Assembly (NCBI RefSeq): GCF_014653435.1
Contig: NZ_BNAO01000002.1
Location: 442,009 to 506,008 of the forward strand
From: Alishewanella longhuensis
GTDB lineage: Bacteria; Pseudomonadota; Gammaproteobacteria; Enterobacterales; Alteromonadaceae
Length of the DNA stretch: 64,000 nucleotides
Direction of reading: 5' to 3'
A program made the translations under genes and the position numbers. This document shows, piece after piece, positions 9,459 to 19,535 of the stretch. Position 1 is the stretch's first letter; the number at the start of each line of letters is the position of its first letter. The notes below the pieces were generated by a model. It had not been told where the DNA came from, ran no database searches, and worked only from the letters and a program-made list of their open reading frames with translations.

Positions 9459-10446
9459 TTACTCTGCTTCAGGTTCAGCAATATCCGCTAATTCAGCTGG
9501 GTTATCGACCATAGATTCACCCGGCTTCAGCAATAAACGCTCACGCAGTATTTTTTCAATCTCATCGGCTACAGCCTGATTTTCTGCCAGATATTTCATG
9601 GCATTCGCTTTACCCTGACCAATTTTATTGCCTTGATAGGCATACCAGGCGCCGGCTTTATCCACTAAGTTCTGCTGCACACCTAAATCGATCAGCTCAC
9701 CTAACTTATTAATGCCTGCGCCATACTGGATAATAAATTCGGCTTGCTTAAAGGGTGGTGCCACTTTGTTCTTGACCACTTTAACCCGGGTTTCATTACC
9801 GGTGATTTCGTCACCGTCTTTCACCGAACCGATACGACGGATATCTAAACGTACCGACGCATAAAATTTTAGGGCAAAAAATACACAGCGTGTTTGAGCG
9901 TTTGATATTACCCGTTAATTTACGCAAGGCTTGCGACATTAAGCGGGCTTGTAAACCCATATGACTGTCGCCCATGTCACCTTCAATTTCAGCTTTAGGC
10001 GTTAAGGCCGCCACCGAGTCTACTACAACCACATCTACCGCAGCAGAACGCACCAACATATCGCAAATCTCTAATGCTTGCTCGCCAGTGTCTGGTTGTG
10101 AAACCAATAATTTATCGACATCTACACCTAATTTTTTAGCATAAATCGGGTCTAACGCATGCTCGGCATCGATAAAGGCACAAGTTTTACCTGCTTTTTG
10201 AGCCTCGGCAATAACTTGCAAAGTAAGCGTAGTTTTACCTGAAGATTCAGGACCATAAATTTCAACAATACGGCCATAAGGTAAGCCGCCAATGCCCAGC
10301 GCAATATCCAGCCCTAAAGAGCCTGTTGATACCGCATCGATATCCAAAGCGGTACTGTCGCCTAACCGCATAATAGAGCCTTTACCAAATTGACGTTCGA
10401 TCTGGCTTAATGCTGCACTTAGGGCTTTTTGTTTGTTGTCGTCCAT
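9459..10446 (-). pseudogene. recA: recA with internal 65-nt out-of-frame deletion
   Basis: RecA recombinase, broken in this sequence. The first frame encodes 190 normal residues (Walker [10 protein letters not shown], Walker [26 protein letters not shown]) to NTLCIF, then 21 unrelated residues and a stop at 9811. The family sequence resumes in another frame at 9875 with [16 protein letters not shown] and runs normally to 9459 (138 residues). Missing are 22 conserved residues, from INQIRMKIG to ETTTGGN, which include all of loop L2 that contacts single-stranded DNA. An intact gene would encode about 350 residues. Nothing else in the gene looks decayed, so a recent deletion or an assembly error are both possible. 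Confidence 0.93.
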
Positions 10447-10492
10447 TTTTTGCTCCGGAAAAGTCGGTCAGATAGCTGACACCGATTTGGCA

Positions 10493-10508
10493 CTGTATGA
10501 GCATACAG
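10493..10508. promoter_or_regulatory. LexA (SOS) box upstream of recA
   Basis: CTGT-ATGAGCAT-ACAG is an exact CTGT-N8-ACAG LexA site. It lies 47 bp upstream of the recA start in the 72-bp pncC-recA gap, so recA has its own SOS promoter. Confidence 0.9.
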
Positions 10509-10518
10509 TAGTCGAGTT

Positions 10519-11013
10519 TTAAACCTCTGTCAACAGCAAGATGCATTGCTCAAGCGCATGATCTATTGCTTGCTGTCGAATCTGTTGACGATCCCCTGAA
10601 AAAAACAGACGCTGAGTGCTGACTTTACCTCGTATCGCAAAACCAAAACACACGGTTCCAACCGGCTTGGCTGCAGAGCCGCCGCCTGGCCCCGCTACAC
10701 CAGAAATAGCGACAGCAACCTCTGCTAGCGCCGCCTTGGCGGCTCCCTCGGCCATTTCACTTACCGTCTCTTCGCTTACCGCACCAAATTGTAATAAGGT
10801 GGCACTGCGCACACTCAATAACTGCTGTTTTGCCTTATTGCTATACGTAATAAAACCACGGTCAACATAAGCAGAGCTGCCAGCAACGGCCGTTAGCCAA
10901 TAAGCCAAGCCACCACCTGTACAGGATTCAGCAGTGGTGATACTGCATTTTTTCCGTAATAATAGCTGACCTAACTCGCTGGCAAGCTCAAAACTTGTTT
11001 TAGCCATCGTCAT
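10519..11013 (-). CDS. pncC: Nicotinamide-nucleotide amidase (CinA C-terminal family)
   Basis: A 164-residue stand-alone CinA C-terminal domain protein. PncC deamidates NMN to nicotinate mononucleotide in pyridine nucleotide recycling. The diagnostic segments [15 protein letters not shown] (near residue 27) and [12 protein letters not shown] (near 100) are present. It lies immediately upstream of recA, a common gammaproteobacterial arrangement, and is divergent from mutS with 31 bp between starts. A second methionine two codons in (MAKTSFEL) is an equally good start. Confidence 0.95.
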   Translation of the reverse strand: MTMAKTSFELASELGQLLLRKKCSITTAESCTGGGLAYWLTAVAGSSAYVDRGFITYSNKAKQQLLSVRSATLLQFGAVSEETVSEMAEGAAKAALAEVAVAISGVAGPGGGSAAKPVGTVCFGFAIRGKVSTQRLFFSGDRQQIRQQAIDHALEQCILLLTEV

Positions 11014-11044
11014 CGTTAATCCAACGGGAATTGATAATCACATT

Positions 11045-13627
11045 ATGCCGTCAGACCAGAAACCGGAGCAAGTGTTAAGCGCTCATACCCCTATGATGCA
11101 GCAATATCTTGGCTTAAAAAGCCAACATCCACATATCTTACTGTTTTATCGGATGGGTGATTTTTACGAATTGTTCTTTGACGATGCGAAAAAAGCCGCC
11201 AGTTTGCTCGATATCTCTTTAACCAAGCGGGGGCAAAGCGCGGGTGAGCCTATCCCCATGGCTGGCGTGCCCTATCATGCCGTAGAGGGATATTTAGCGC
11301 GCTTGGTACTGTTGGGTGAATCGGTGGCAATTTGCGAGCAAGTCGGCGATCCGGCGACCAGTAAAGGGCCGGTTGAGCGCAAAGTGGTGCGCATCGTCAC
11401 ACCAGGCACAGTTACTGACGAAGCCTTGTTAAATGAACGGCAAGACAATCTGTTATGTGCCATTAGCCAAAGCCGGCAGCAATTTGGCTTAGCACAGCTG
11501 GATTTGAGTAGCGGCCGTTTTCTGTTGAATCAAGTGCAAAATGTTGATGATTTAGCCGCGTTGTTACAGCGCTTAAATCCGGCAGAATTGCTCTACCCGG
11601 AAGACTTTAACCAAACAGCCTTAATCGAACGCAAAGGTGCTCGCCGTCGTCCTATCTGGGAGTTTGATTTAGCCAGTGCTGAACGCGTACTGTGTCAACA
11701 ATTTGGTACCCGTGATTTGCAAAGTTTTGGTGTAAAAGAAGCACCTGTCGCTTTGATGGCTGCAGGTTGTCTGATGCAGTATGTCAATGATACCCAGCGG
11801 GCGCAATTACCGCATATTCGTAGTATTGCTTTAGAAAGACCTGAAGATTATATCGTGCTGGATGCCGCTACCAGGCGTAATCTGGAGCTCACCAGTACCC
11901 TCTCTGGGCAAACGGATAATACGTTAGCCTCGGTGCTGGATCGTTGCCAAACTGCTATGGGCTCGCGCTTGTTAAAACGTTGGATCCATGCACCACTGCG
12001 TGCTCAATCTTTGCTCAACCAGCGCTATGAGGCAGTAAATGAATTAACCGATGACTACGAAGCGCTGCAACCGCAACTAAAACATATTGGGGATATCGAG
12101 CGGGTTATTGCTCGTTTAGCGTTAAAAAGTGCCCGCCCGCGTGATTTTTCCCGCTTACGCCATGCCTTAACAGCTTTGCCGGAGCTGCAGCAACATCTCA
12201 CATTAGCGAGGAGCAGCTTACTGTTGCAGCATGCGGCGCACAGTGAGCCACTCCCGGAATTGCTGGCACTGTTAACAGCAGCCATCGTTGAAGCGCCACC
12301 TGCACTGATCCGTGACGGCGGGGTTATCGCTAATGGTTATCATAGCGAGTTAGACGAGTGGCGCAGCCTAGCCAGTGGCGCAACAGATTATTTGCAAACC
12401 TTGGAACTACGCGAGCGCGAGCGTACTGGTATTAGCTCACTTAAAGTCGGTTATAATAAAATTCATGGTTTTTATATTGAAACCGGCCGCAGTGCAGACA
12501 ACAAAGTACCTACCGACTATGTACGCCGACAAACGCTAAAAAATAACGAACGCTATATTATCCCTGAGCTGAAAGAGTACGAAGATAAAGTACTAGGCAG
12601 TCAAAGCAAAGCATTGGCCTTAGAAAAGCAACTTTACGAGCAGCTGTTTGAGCTGGTTAGCCCCTATTTAGCCCAGTTGCAGCAGCTGGCGGCGGCCTTA
12701 GCTGAACTGGATGTGCTGGCCAGCTTCGCTGAATGTGCGGTATTACATCATTATTGTCGCCCGCAGCTAAGTAGCGAAACCGGTATTCGTATTGAGCAAG
12801 GCCGCCATCCGGTCGTTGAACAGGTATTAAAAGGTCCTTTTATTGCCAACCCGCTTCAACTAAATAGCGATAGACGCATGCTCATCATTACCGGCCCCAA
12901 TATGGGCGGTAAATCAACCTATATGCGCCAGACGGCATTGATCACCTTAATGGCAGCAATAGGCAGTTTTGTACCAGCAGAGCAAGCCATTATAGGGCCT
13001 ATAGATCGGATCTTTACCCGGATTGGTGCCTCAGATGATCTGGCTTCGGGTCGCTCTACCTTTATGGTCGAAATGACCGAAACCGCCACTATTTTGCACC
13101 ATGCTACTGCGCAAAGTTTAGTCTTGATGGACGAAATTGGCCGAGGCACCAGTACCTACGACGGTTTAAGTCTGGCCTGGGCTTGTGCGGACTATCTGGC
13201 CAGTCGCATTAAAGCCTTGACTTTATTCGCTACCCACTATTTTGAGCTTACTCAATTACCAGACTTACTAGCCGGAGTAGTTAATGTGCATCTGGATGCG
13301 ATTGAACACGGCGATAACATTGTTTTTATGCACCATGTACAAGAGGGTGCGGCCAGTAAAAGTTTTGGCTTACAAGTCGCACAATTGGCGGGGGTACCAA
13401 AAAATGTGATTGCGCAAGCTAAGCAAAAACTGCGACAGTTAGAACAACAAACGCCAGACTCAACTAAACTGCCAACGGTACAGCAGCCATTGCCGCAGCA
13501 GCAATTAGATTTACTGGCACCCGAGCATCCGGTACTAGGGCAACTACGGCAATTACAGCCGGATGAGCTTAGTGCCAGACAAGCACTGGATTTACTGTAC
13601 CAACTAAAACAACAACTTAATACTTAA
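11045..13627 (+). CDS. mutS: DNA mismatch repair protein MutS
   Basis: Recognises mismatches and small loops and recruits MutL. At 860 residues it has the usual length (E. coli 853). The mismatch-binding Phe-x-Glu is in RMGDFYELF near residue 37; the ATPase has Walker [14 protein letters not shown] near 619 and Walker [14 protein letters not shown] near 697. The C-terminus has the polar linker and short tetramer helix ([11 protein letters not shown]). It is divergent from pncC-recA. In many relatives it lies closer to rpoS; here three transport and peptidase genes separate them. Confidence 0.98.
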   Translation: MPSDQKPEQVLSAHTPMMQQYLGLKSQHPHILLFYRMGDFYELFFDDAKKAASLLDISLTKRGQSAGEPIPMAGVPYHAVEGYLARLVLLGESVAICEQVGDPATSKGPVERKVVRIVTPGTVTDEALLNERQDNLLCAISQSRQQFGLAQLDLSSGRFLLNQVQNVDDLAALLQRLNPAELLYPEDFNQTALIERKGARRRPIWEFDLASAERVLCQQFGTRDLQSFGVKEAPVALMAAGCLMQYVNDTQRAQLPHIRSIALERPEDYIVLDAATRRNLELTSTLSGQTDNTLASVLDRCQTAMGSRLLKRWIHAPLRAQSLLNQRYEAVNELTDDYEALQPQLKHIGDIERVIARLALKSARPRDFSRLRHALTALPELQQHLTLARSSLLLQHAAHSEPLPELLALLTAAIVEAPPALIRDGGVIANGYHSELDEWRSLASGATDYLQTLELRERERTGISSLKVGYNKIHGFYIETGRSADNKVPTDYVRRQTLKNNERYIIPELKEYEDKVLGSQSKALALEKQLYEQLFELVSPYLAQLQQLAAALAELDVLASFAECAVLHHYCRPQLSSETGIRIEQGRHPVVEQVLKGPFIANPLQLNSDRRMLIITGPNMGGKSTYMRQTALITLMAAIGSFVPAEQAIIGPIDRIFTRIGASDDLASGRSTFMVEMTETATILHHATAQSLVLMDEIGRGTSTYDGLSLAWACADYLASRIKALTLFATHYFELTQLPDLLAGVVNVHLDAIEHGDNIVFMHHVQEGAASKSFGLQVAQLAGVPKNVIAQAKQKLRQLEQQTPDSTKLPTVQQPLPQQQLDLLAPEHPVLGQLRQLQPDELSARQALDLLYQLKQQLNT

Positions 13628-13675
13628 ATCCAGACTCAGGCGATGTGGCTGGCAGCAACAGCATAAGGAAAAAAC

Positions 13676-14848
13676 ATGCTACTGAAGGACGTAAGTTTAT
13701 CTGCTATTGTCGCGGGTTTTGTGGCGGTACTGGTCGGTTTTGCCAGCTCGGTTGCCATCGTCTTTCAGGCGGCAGCAGCAACGGGTGCCGGCAGCGATAT
13801 TATGGCTTCGTGGCTGCTGGCACTGGGGATTGGTATGGCAGTTACCTGTATTGGCCTGTCCTGGTATTATAAAGCGCCGGTCATTACTGCCTGGTCCACC
13901 CCTGGCGCAGCGCTGCTGGCCGGTAGCTTACAAGGGCTCAGTCTGGCCGAAGCCACCGGCGTGTTTATTTTTACCGCAGCACTGGGGCTGATTATCGGTC
14001 TTACCGGCATGTTTGAACGCCTAACCAGATTGATCCCATTGCCTTTAGCCAGCGCCATGCTGGCAGGCATTTTGCTGCAATTTGGCTTTGCGATTTTTAG
14101 CGCAATGCAAAGCGAACTGCTGCTAGTCGGCATCATGTGCTTAAGCTATTTACTGGCTAAAGCCGTAAGTCCGCGCTATGCCATTTTATTGGTACTGTTA
14201 AGTGGGGTTATTACCGTCATGTTCTCCGGTACGCTCGATTTATCGCATATCACCCTGACACTAGCCAGCCCCGTTTGGGTAACACCCGAGTTTTCAATGG
14301 CTGCCATGTTGGGCGTTGGCTTACCGCTGCTAATTGTAACGATGGCTTCGCAAAATATTCCCGGTGTTGCCGTGCTGCGTGCCAGCGGCTATAGCACGCC
14401 CGTCTCCCCTTTAATCACTAGCACCTCATTAAGTACGCTGCTGTTGGCGCCTTTTGGGGCTTTTTCTATCAATCTGGCCGCCATTACTGCAGCTATTTGT
14501 AGTGGTGCTGAAGCTCATCCCGCAGCTGAAAAGCGCTATATCGCGGGTATAGCGGCAGGGGTATTTTATTTATTCTTTGGGTTAGCCGGTGCTACCGTAG
14601 TTGCGTTATTTGCAGCCTTTCCAATGGCAATGGTGGCCGCACTAGCGGGGCTGGCATTAATTAGCACCATCGCTGCCAATATACATAGCTGCACTCAGGA
14701 TCCAGGTTACCGGGAGGCAGCAGTGATCACCTTATTAGTTACCGCGTCTGGCGTTAGCTTTTTCGGCATTGCCTCGGCGTTTTGGGGCTTAATAGCCGGC
14801 ATTGCGACAGTGCTAATTCAACAGCTACCAAACAAAGCCTCGCGCTAA
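13676..14848 (+). CDS. benE: BenE-family inner-membrane transporter
   Basis: A 390-residue hydrophobic protein with about 10-12 membrane segments, related to benzoate/H+ symporter BenE. Typical features are the N-terminal SAIVAGFVAVLVGFASSVAIV and the segment TMASQNIPGVAVLRASGY, equivalent to the substrate-site region of BenE/xanthine-type carriers. Start has AAGGA seven bases upstream. It follows mutS by 48 bp and could be read from the mutS transcript. No aromatic degradation genes are nearby, so benzoate as the true substrate is uncertain. Confidence 0.88.
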   Translation: MLLKDVSLSAIVAGFVAVLVGFASSVAIVFQAAAATGAGSDIMASWLLALGIGMAVTCIGLSWYYKAPVITAWSTPGAALLAGSLQGLSLAEATGVFIFTAALGLIIGLTGMFERLTRLIPLPLASAMLAGILLQFGFAIFSAMQSELLLVGIMCLSYLLAKAVSPRYAILLVLLSGVITVMFSGTLDLSHITLTLASPVWVTPEFSMAAMLGVGLPLLIVTMASQNIPGVAVLRASGYSTPVSPLITSTSLSTLLLAPFGAFSINLAAITAAICSGAEAHPAAEKRYIAGIAAGVFYLFFGLAGATVVALFAAFPMAMVAALAGLALISTIAANIHSCTQDPGYREAAVITLLVTASGVSFFGIASAFWGLIAGIATVLIQQLPNKASR

Positions 14849-14928
14849 ACTTTGGCCATAAGCAGGTTGCGCAAAGTTGTAATTGCAGGCTAAGCTCTGC
14901 CCAACCATAACTATAACAAGGAAACATA

Positions 14929-16146
14929 ATGCGCTTCTCAAAAATTGCTTTATTAACCGCGGGCTTACTGCTCTCTAGCCAAGCTATGGCAACCAGCAAA
15001 AATATCACAGAGGCAGAGGCTCGTGCTTTACACCAGCAGATTTTAACCATTGATACCCATGTGGATATCGGTCGTGGTTATGCTACTCATTTATTAGATC
15101 CAGGCGGCTTTACCAAAGCTCAAGTCGATTTACCCAAGATGCGTGCTGGCGGCCTGGATGCCGTATTCCTGATTGTCTATGCCGCCCAAGGTGCGCTGAC
15201 TGCCGAAGCCTATCAACAGGCCGCCAATGCAGCCGAGCACAGTTATCAGGCCATTATGCGGATGATTCGAGCTTATCCTGAGCAAGTCGGTTTAGCCCGC
15301 ACCGCAGATGACGTAGAAGCCTTGCATAAAGCAGGTAAACGCATTGTGCTACTGGGTATGGAAAATGCTTATCCATTGGGTGACAGCATTAAAGATGTGC
15401 CGAAATGGGCCGAGCGCGGTATTCGTTATGTGGGTTTAACCCATATTGGCCATAATCAATTTTCGGGTAGCTCTAACCCCAGAGCAGACTTAAACGACAG
15501 CGAGAACGATCCGGGCTTATCCGCACTGGGCCGCCAGCTGGTTAAGGCACTTAATCAACATGGCATTTTAATTGATGTGTCGCATGTGGGTAAAAAGTCG
15601 ATGCTAGAAGCTATAAAACTCTCAACAGCGCCTGTGATTGCCTCACATTCCAGCGCGATGAGTGTACATGCGAACTTACGTAATTTAGACGATGAGCAAT
15701 TAGCAGCGATAAAAGCCAATGGTGGCGTGGCACAAATGGTGGCCTTTCGTAGCTATGTTGCCGAGCTGGACCCGGCGTTAGCTGCCGCCATTAATGAGCT
15801 ACGCCAGCAATACCTGCCAAATGGCTGGGCCAATGCTAACGAAGAGCAACGTACCAGCTATGATGCGAAGCTAACACAGTTACGTCGTGAACATCCGGAC
15901 GTGACCCTGGCGCAATTTGTCGATCATATTGATTACGCTGTCAAACGTATTGGTATCGAACATGTCGGCATTGCGTCTGATTTTGATGGCGGTGGCGGTG
16001 TTGAAGGCTGGAATGATGCCAGTGAAACACTCAACGTCACCTGGGAGCTAATGCGCCGTGGTTACACCAAAGCACAGATCCAGGCGCTGTGGGGCGGCAA
16101 TGTGTTACGAATTTTACGTCAGGCAGAGCAAGCTGCCAAAAACTAA
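14929..16146 (+). CDS. Exported membrane dipeptidase, peptidase family M19
   Basis: A 405-residue zinc dipeptidase of the renal dipeptidase type, exported by a signal peptide (residues 1-22, ending SQAMA). Zinc-binding motifs are visible: DTHVDIG near residue 43, an internal ENAYPLG glutamate near 145, LIDVSHVGKKS near 217, ASHSSAM near 239 and GIASDFDGGGG near 345. The enzyme hydrolyses dipeptides in the periplasm. An AAGGAAA ribosome site precedes the ATG. It follows benE by 80 bp in the same direction and faces another exported peptidase gene. Confidence 0.93.
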   Translation: MRFSKIALLTAGLLLSSQAMATSKNITEAEARALHQQILTIDTHVDIGRGYATHLLDPGGFTKAQVDLPKMRAGGLDAVFLIVYAAQGALTAEAYQQAANAAEHSYQAIMRMIRAYPEQVGLARTADDVEALHKAGKRIVLLGMENAYPLGDSIKDVPKWAERGIRYVGLTHIGHNQFSGSSNPRADLNDSENDPGLSALGRQLVKALNQHGILIDVSHVGKKSMLEAIKLSTAPVIASHSSAMSVHANLRNLDDEQLAAIKANGGVAQMVAFRSYVAELDPALAAAINELRQQYLPNGWANANEEQRTSYDAKLTQLRREHPDVTLAQFVDHIDYAVKRIGIEHVGIASDFDGGGGVEGWNDASETLNVTWELMRRGYTKAQIQALWGGNVLRILRQAEQAAKN

Positions 16147-16156
16147 ACCGATAAAA

Positions 16157-16178
16157 AAGCCCGTTTCAGTACGGGCTT
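16157..16178. terminator. Bidirectional terminator between the dipeptidase and oligopeptidase genes
   Basis: AAGCCCGT-TTCAGT-ACGGGCTT forms an eight-bp stem between convergent genes. The minus strand continues with TTTTTT, making it a strong terminator for the oligopeptidase gene; the plus strand continues CTCTCTT and is weaker. Confidence 0.85.
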
Positions 16179-16221
16179 CTCTCTTAACGATTATCTTAAT
16201 GGCTCTCTCAACTACCGCCGA

Positions 16222-18282
16222 CTACTTCAACTGCTGCCATAAATAGCTGTATTCCAAGGCCGCCATTCTGGCGGATTGGCGATTATCGCTGGCACCGGCA
16301 TGACCACCTTCAATATTTTCATAGTAATACACCGGATGCCCTTGCTCTAGCATGCGAGCGACCATTTTTCTGGCATGCGCCGGATGCACCCTATCATCGC
16401 GGGTTGAAGTGTAAAAAAACGCCTTGGGGTACTTTTTATCCTTGTGCACATTATGGTACGGCGAATAGGTTTTAATCACCTGCCAGAATTCATCTTGATC
16501 TGGATCGCCATACTCTGCCATCCAGGAAGCACCCGCTAACAATTGATGATAGCGTCGCATATCTAATAATGGCACCTGACTAATTACTGCGCCAAATAAC
16601 TCGGGGCGTAACACCATGGCGGCACCGGTAAGCAAACCACCATTAGAGCCACCTTTAATACCTAAATGCTGTGGCGAGGTGATCTTGCGCGCTATTAAAT
16701 CCTCAGCAATGGCAAAAAAGTCTTCATAGGCTTTCATGCGATTTTTTTGCAATGCGGCCTGATGCCAAGCCGGGCCATACTCTCCACCACCACGAATATT
16801 CGCCAGCACATAAACGCCACCCTCAGCTAACCAATTCCGGCCAACCGCTGCTGAATACGCAGGTGTTAAAGACACTTCAAAACCGCCATAACCATAAAGT
16901 AAGGTCGGGTTTTTACCGTTATAGGTGATTGCTTTAGGCATCACCACAAAGTACGGCACCAGGGTGCCATCTTTAGACTTGGCTTTATGTTGCTCCACCT
17001 TAAACTTGCTCTCATCAAACCAACTGGGGGCTTGGCGCAGCAATTGTTTTTCTAAGGTTTTACTGTCTGCGGTATATAAACTGGCCGGCGTTAAAAAGCC
17101 AGTAACCGTATAGTGAAAAGTATTGTCCACCTCGTCAGTATTAAAGATACCAATACTGGCATTCTCTGCCAGCGGGATCTCAGTGCTATGCCATTTACCT
17201 TCGCGCTGCTCCAACCGTAACACCTTAGTTTTCACATCTTCCAGCACGCTGATTAATAAATAGTCTTTAGTCCTGGCTATCCGCTCGATGCTTAAGTTAG
17301 CGGTTGGTGCCATAACCAGCGATACCTCAGGTTTACCTGCTTTGATAGAAGCAATAGGCATAGCCACTACTGAGCCCTGTTTAAAACCGTGCTCTGGCCA
17401 ATCCTGCCGCAAATTGATTAGCAGCGCGTCGGCAAACACACCACTCAAAGTGGCGCTGTCAGGCTTGGGAATGGCAATCTTCTTATCATCGACTAATAAC
17501 CAGGCTTGATTGCTGTAGAAGGTAAGAGATTCATACACCAGATCGTAATGTTTGGCGGCGGTAAACATCCGAAAAGTACTCGCTGCCACAGAAGTTTTAC
17601 TTCCCGCGTATACTGTTGCCGCTTCCGCTAAATTTGCGCCACGCTGCCAGATCTTGGTGATTCGCGGATAACCTGAGTCAGTTAAAGAGCCCTCACCAAA
17701 ATCTGTCGCTACAAATAAACTGTTTTCATCTCGCCAGGTCACCTGGCTCTTCGCTTCTGGCAAAACGAAACCATTTTCAACAAAGCTCATCGTGGTTTTA
17801 CTAAACTCTCGCACCACAGTGGCATCCGCACCGCCGCGTGACAGGTAAACCAGGCACTGCTGATACGCCGGGTACAAACAAGACATGCCTTTAAATACCC
17901 AGTTCTCTCCCTCTGCCTCTGCTAACGCATCAATATCCAGTACGGTTTGCCACTCGGGTTTACCGCTGGCATAACTCTTTGCGGTAGTGCGCCGATAAAG
18001 GCCTTTAGTGTGGTTTGCATCACGCCAAAAATTATATAAATAATTTCCAACCCGGCTGGGGTAATCAATCTTGTCGCTCGAGTCCATAACCTCCAACGTA
18101 GCGTCATAGAACTGTTGGTATTTAGGGTGAGTGCCCAGGTTTTTTTCTGCTTGGTTGTTTTGCTCGGTTACCCATGCCATGGCTTTGTCAGAAGAAACCT
18201 CCTCCAACCAAAGATAGGGATCATCAGTTGCAGCATAGGCGCCAGCACTGAGCAATAATGCAGCGGTGAACAAAGTACGCAT
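16222..18282 (-). CDS. Exported prolyl oligopeptidase, family S9A
   Basis: A 686-residue serine peptidase that cleaves short peptides after proline. An N-terminal signal peptide (about residues 1-17, ending GAYA) suggests periplasmic location, as in marine and soil gammaproteobacteria. The N-terminal beta-propeller is followed by the catalytic alpha/beta-hydrolase domain with the serine in GIKGGSNGGLL near residue 535, the aspartate in STRDDRVHP near 621 and the histidine in IEGGHAGA near 659. It is convergent with the M19 dipeptidase gene, a partner in peptide use. Confidence 0.94.
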   Translation of the reverse strand: MRTLFTAALLLSAGAYAATDDPYLWLEEVSSDKAMAWVTEQNNQAEKNLGTHPKYQQFYDATLEVMDSSDKIDYPSRVGNYLYNFWRDANHTKGLYRRTTAKSYASGKPEWQTVLDIDALAEAEGENWVFKGMSCLYPAYQQCLVYLSRGGADATVVREFSKTTMSFVENGFVLPEAKSQVTWRDENSLFVATDFGEGSLTDSGYPRITKIWQRGANLAEAATVYAGSKTSVAASTFRMFTAAKHYDLVYESLTFYSNQAWLLVDDKKIAIPKPDSATLSGVFADALLINLRQDWPEHGFKQGSVVAMPIASIKAGKPEVSLVMAPTANLSIERIARTKDYLLISVLEDVKTKVLRLEQREGKWHSTEIPLAENASIGIFNTDEVDNTFHYTVTGFLTPASLYTADSKTLEKQLLRQAPSWFDESKFKVEQHKAKSKDGTLVPYFVVMPKAITYNGKNPTLLYGYGGFEVSLTPAYSAAVGRNWLAEGGVYVLANIRGGGEYGPAWHQAALQKNRMKAYEDFFAIAEDLIARKITSPQHLGIKGGSNGGLLTGAAMVLRPELFGAVISQVPLLDMRRYHQLLAGASWMAEYGDPDQDEFWQVIKTYSPYHNVHKDKKYPKAFFYTSTRDDRVHPAHARKMVARMLEQGHPVYYYENIEGGHAGASDNRQSARMAALEYSYLWQQLK

Positions 18283-18420
18283 TTTTTTTCCTTATAGTGT
18301 TTACGTTTTTGTACCATAACTGATAATTCAGCATTTTGTAAACAATAGGAAAAAAGTGATGCAAAGTAGAATCAGAGGGTAAGCTAAAATATTAACTTTT
18401 TTTGGTGAAACGCCCCATTA

Positions 18421-18448
18421 CCGCGTCCATCTTAGCTATTGGACGCGG
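18421..18448. terminator. Possible terminator hairpin downstream of rpoS
   Basis: CCGCGTCC (18421-18428) pairs with GGACGCGG (18441-18448), an eight-bp GC-rich stem 11 nt after the rpoS stop. No T-run follows directly on the minus strand, so termination may be weak or Rho-assisted. Confidence 0.5.
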
Positions 18449-18458
18449 CGGTAACAGG

Positions 18459-19448
18459 CTACTCTTGAAACAAGGTTTCAATATTCAGCCCCTGATGGGT
18501 GACGATTTCTCGTAAGCGGCGCAATGCCTCTACCTGAATTTGCCGCACCCGCTCCCGGGTTAGACCAATTTCATGGCCAACATCTTCCAGGGTAGAAGGC
18601 TCATAACCAAGCAGGCCAAAACGTCTGGCAAGCACTTCACGTTGCTTAGGGTTTAATTCTTCTAACCAAATTACCAAATGCTGCCGGATATCGGCGTCCT
18701 GCAATTCCATCTCTGGACCAAGCTCTTTCTCGTCGGCAATCACATCTAGCAATTGTTTTTCCGAAGAGCCGGCCACCGGTGTATCGACTGAGGTAATTTT
18801 TTCATTGAGTTTTAGCATTTTGCGTACTTCAGCCACAGGTTTATCTAGGGCTGCAGCAATCTCTTCTGCCGTCGGTTCATGGTCTAATTTTTGCGACAAC
18901 TCGCGAGCTGCGCGCAAATAGATGTTGAGCTCTTTGACAACATGAATAGGTAAACGGATGGTGCGGGTTTGATTCATAATGGCCCGTTCAATGGTTTGAC
19001 GGATCCACCAGGTCGCATAGGTCGAAAAACGAAAGCCTCGTTCGGGATCAAATTTCTCAACGGCCCGAATTAAACCAAGGTTACCTTCTTCAATCAAATC
19101 TAATAATGCCAGGCCGCGATTGATATAACGGCGGGCAATTTTTACCACCAGACGCAAGTTACTTTCTATCATCCGCTTTCTGGCTGCCTGATCACCTTTA
19201 AGCGCTAACCTGGAAAAATAAACCTCCTCTTCGGCGGAAAGCAGAGGTGAAAAACCAATTTCCCCCAGATAGATTTGCGTAGCATCGAGCGTTTTCTGAC
19301 TATCATCTTTAACCAGCAGTTCTTCTATACTGCTATCGTCAGCTGATAACTCAAGTAATTCAGGATCTAAATCCTCATCACTTAGCAGGCTATCCTCTGC
19401 TATATCCTCTTCTTTGAAATCAGTTAAATCATTATCTTTTGTCGCCAT
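18459..19448 (-). CDS. rpoS: RNA polymerase sigma factor RpoS
   Basis: Stationary-phase and general-stress sigma-70 family factor of 329 residues (E. coli 330). After an acidic N-terminus it has region 1.2 ([19 protein letters not shown]), region 2 ([48 protein letters not shown]), region 3, and region 4 with the helix-turn-helix [19 protein letters not shown]. It lies 87 bp downstream of nlpD; in related bacteria the main rpoS promoter lies inside nlpD. Confidence 0.98.
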   Translation of the reverse strand: MATKDNDLTDFKEEDIAEDSLLSDEDLDPELLELSADDSSIEELLVKDDSQKTLDATQIYLGEIGFSPLLSAEEEVYFSRLALKGDQAARKRMIESNLRLVVKIARRYINRGLALLDLIEEGNLGLIRAVEKFDPERGFRFSTYATWWIRQTIERAIMNQTRTIRLPIHVVKELNIYLRAARELSQKLDHEPTAEEIAAALDKPVAEVRKMLKLNEKITSVDTPVAGSSEKQLLDVIADEKELGPEMELQDADIRQHLVIWLEELNPKQREVLARRFGLLGYEPSTLEDVGHEIGLTRERVRQIQVEALRRLREIVTHQGLNIETLFQE

Positions 19449-19535
19449 AAAATTTCCCCGTTACGAAGAACGCCCTGTCGGCACGCCTTTGCTTCCAAGC
19501 AAGTGATCGTCTTTTTTATTTTAGTTTTATTGTTG

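Noticed and set aside
9459-9824. Separate 121-codon frame at the recA 3' end as an independent gene
   Set aside because: Its sequence is simply the RecA C-terminal region read after the deletion; there is no ribosome site of its own.
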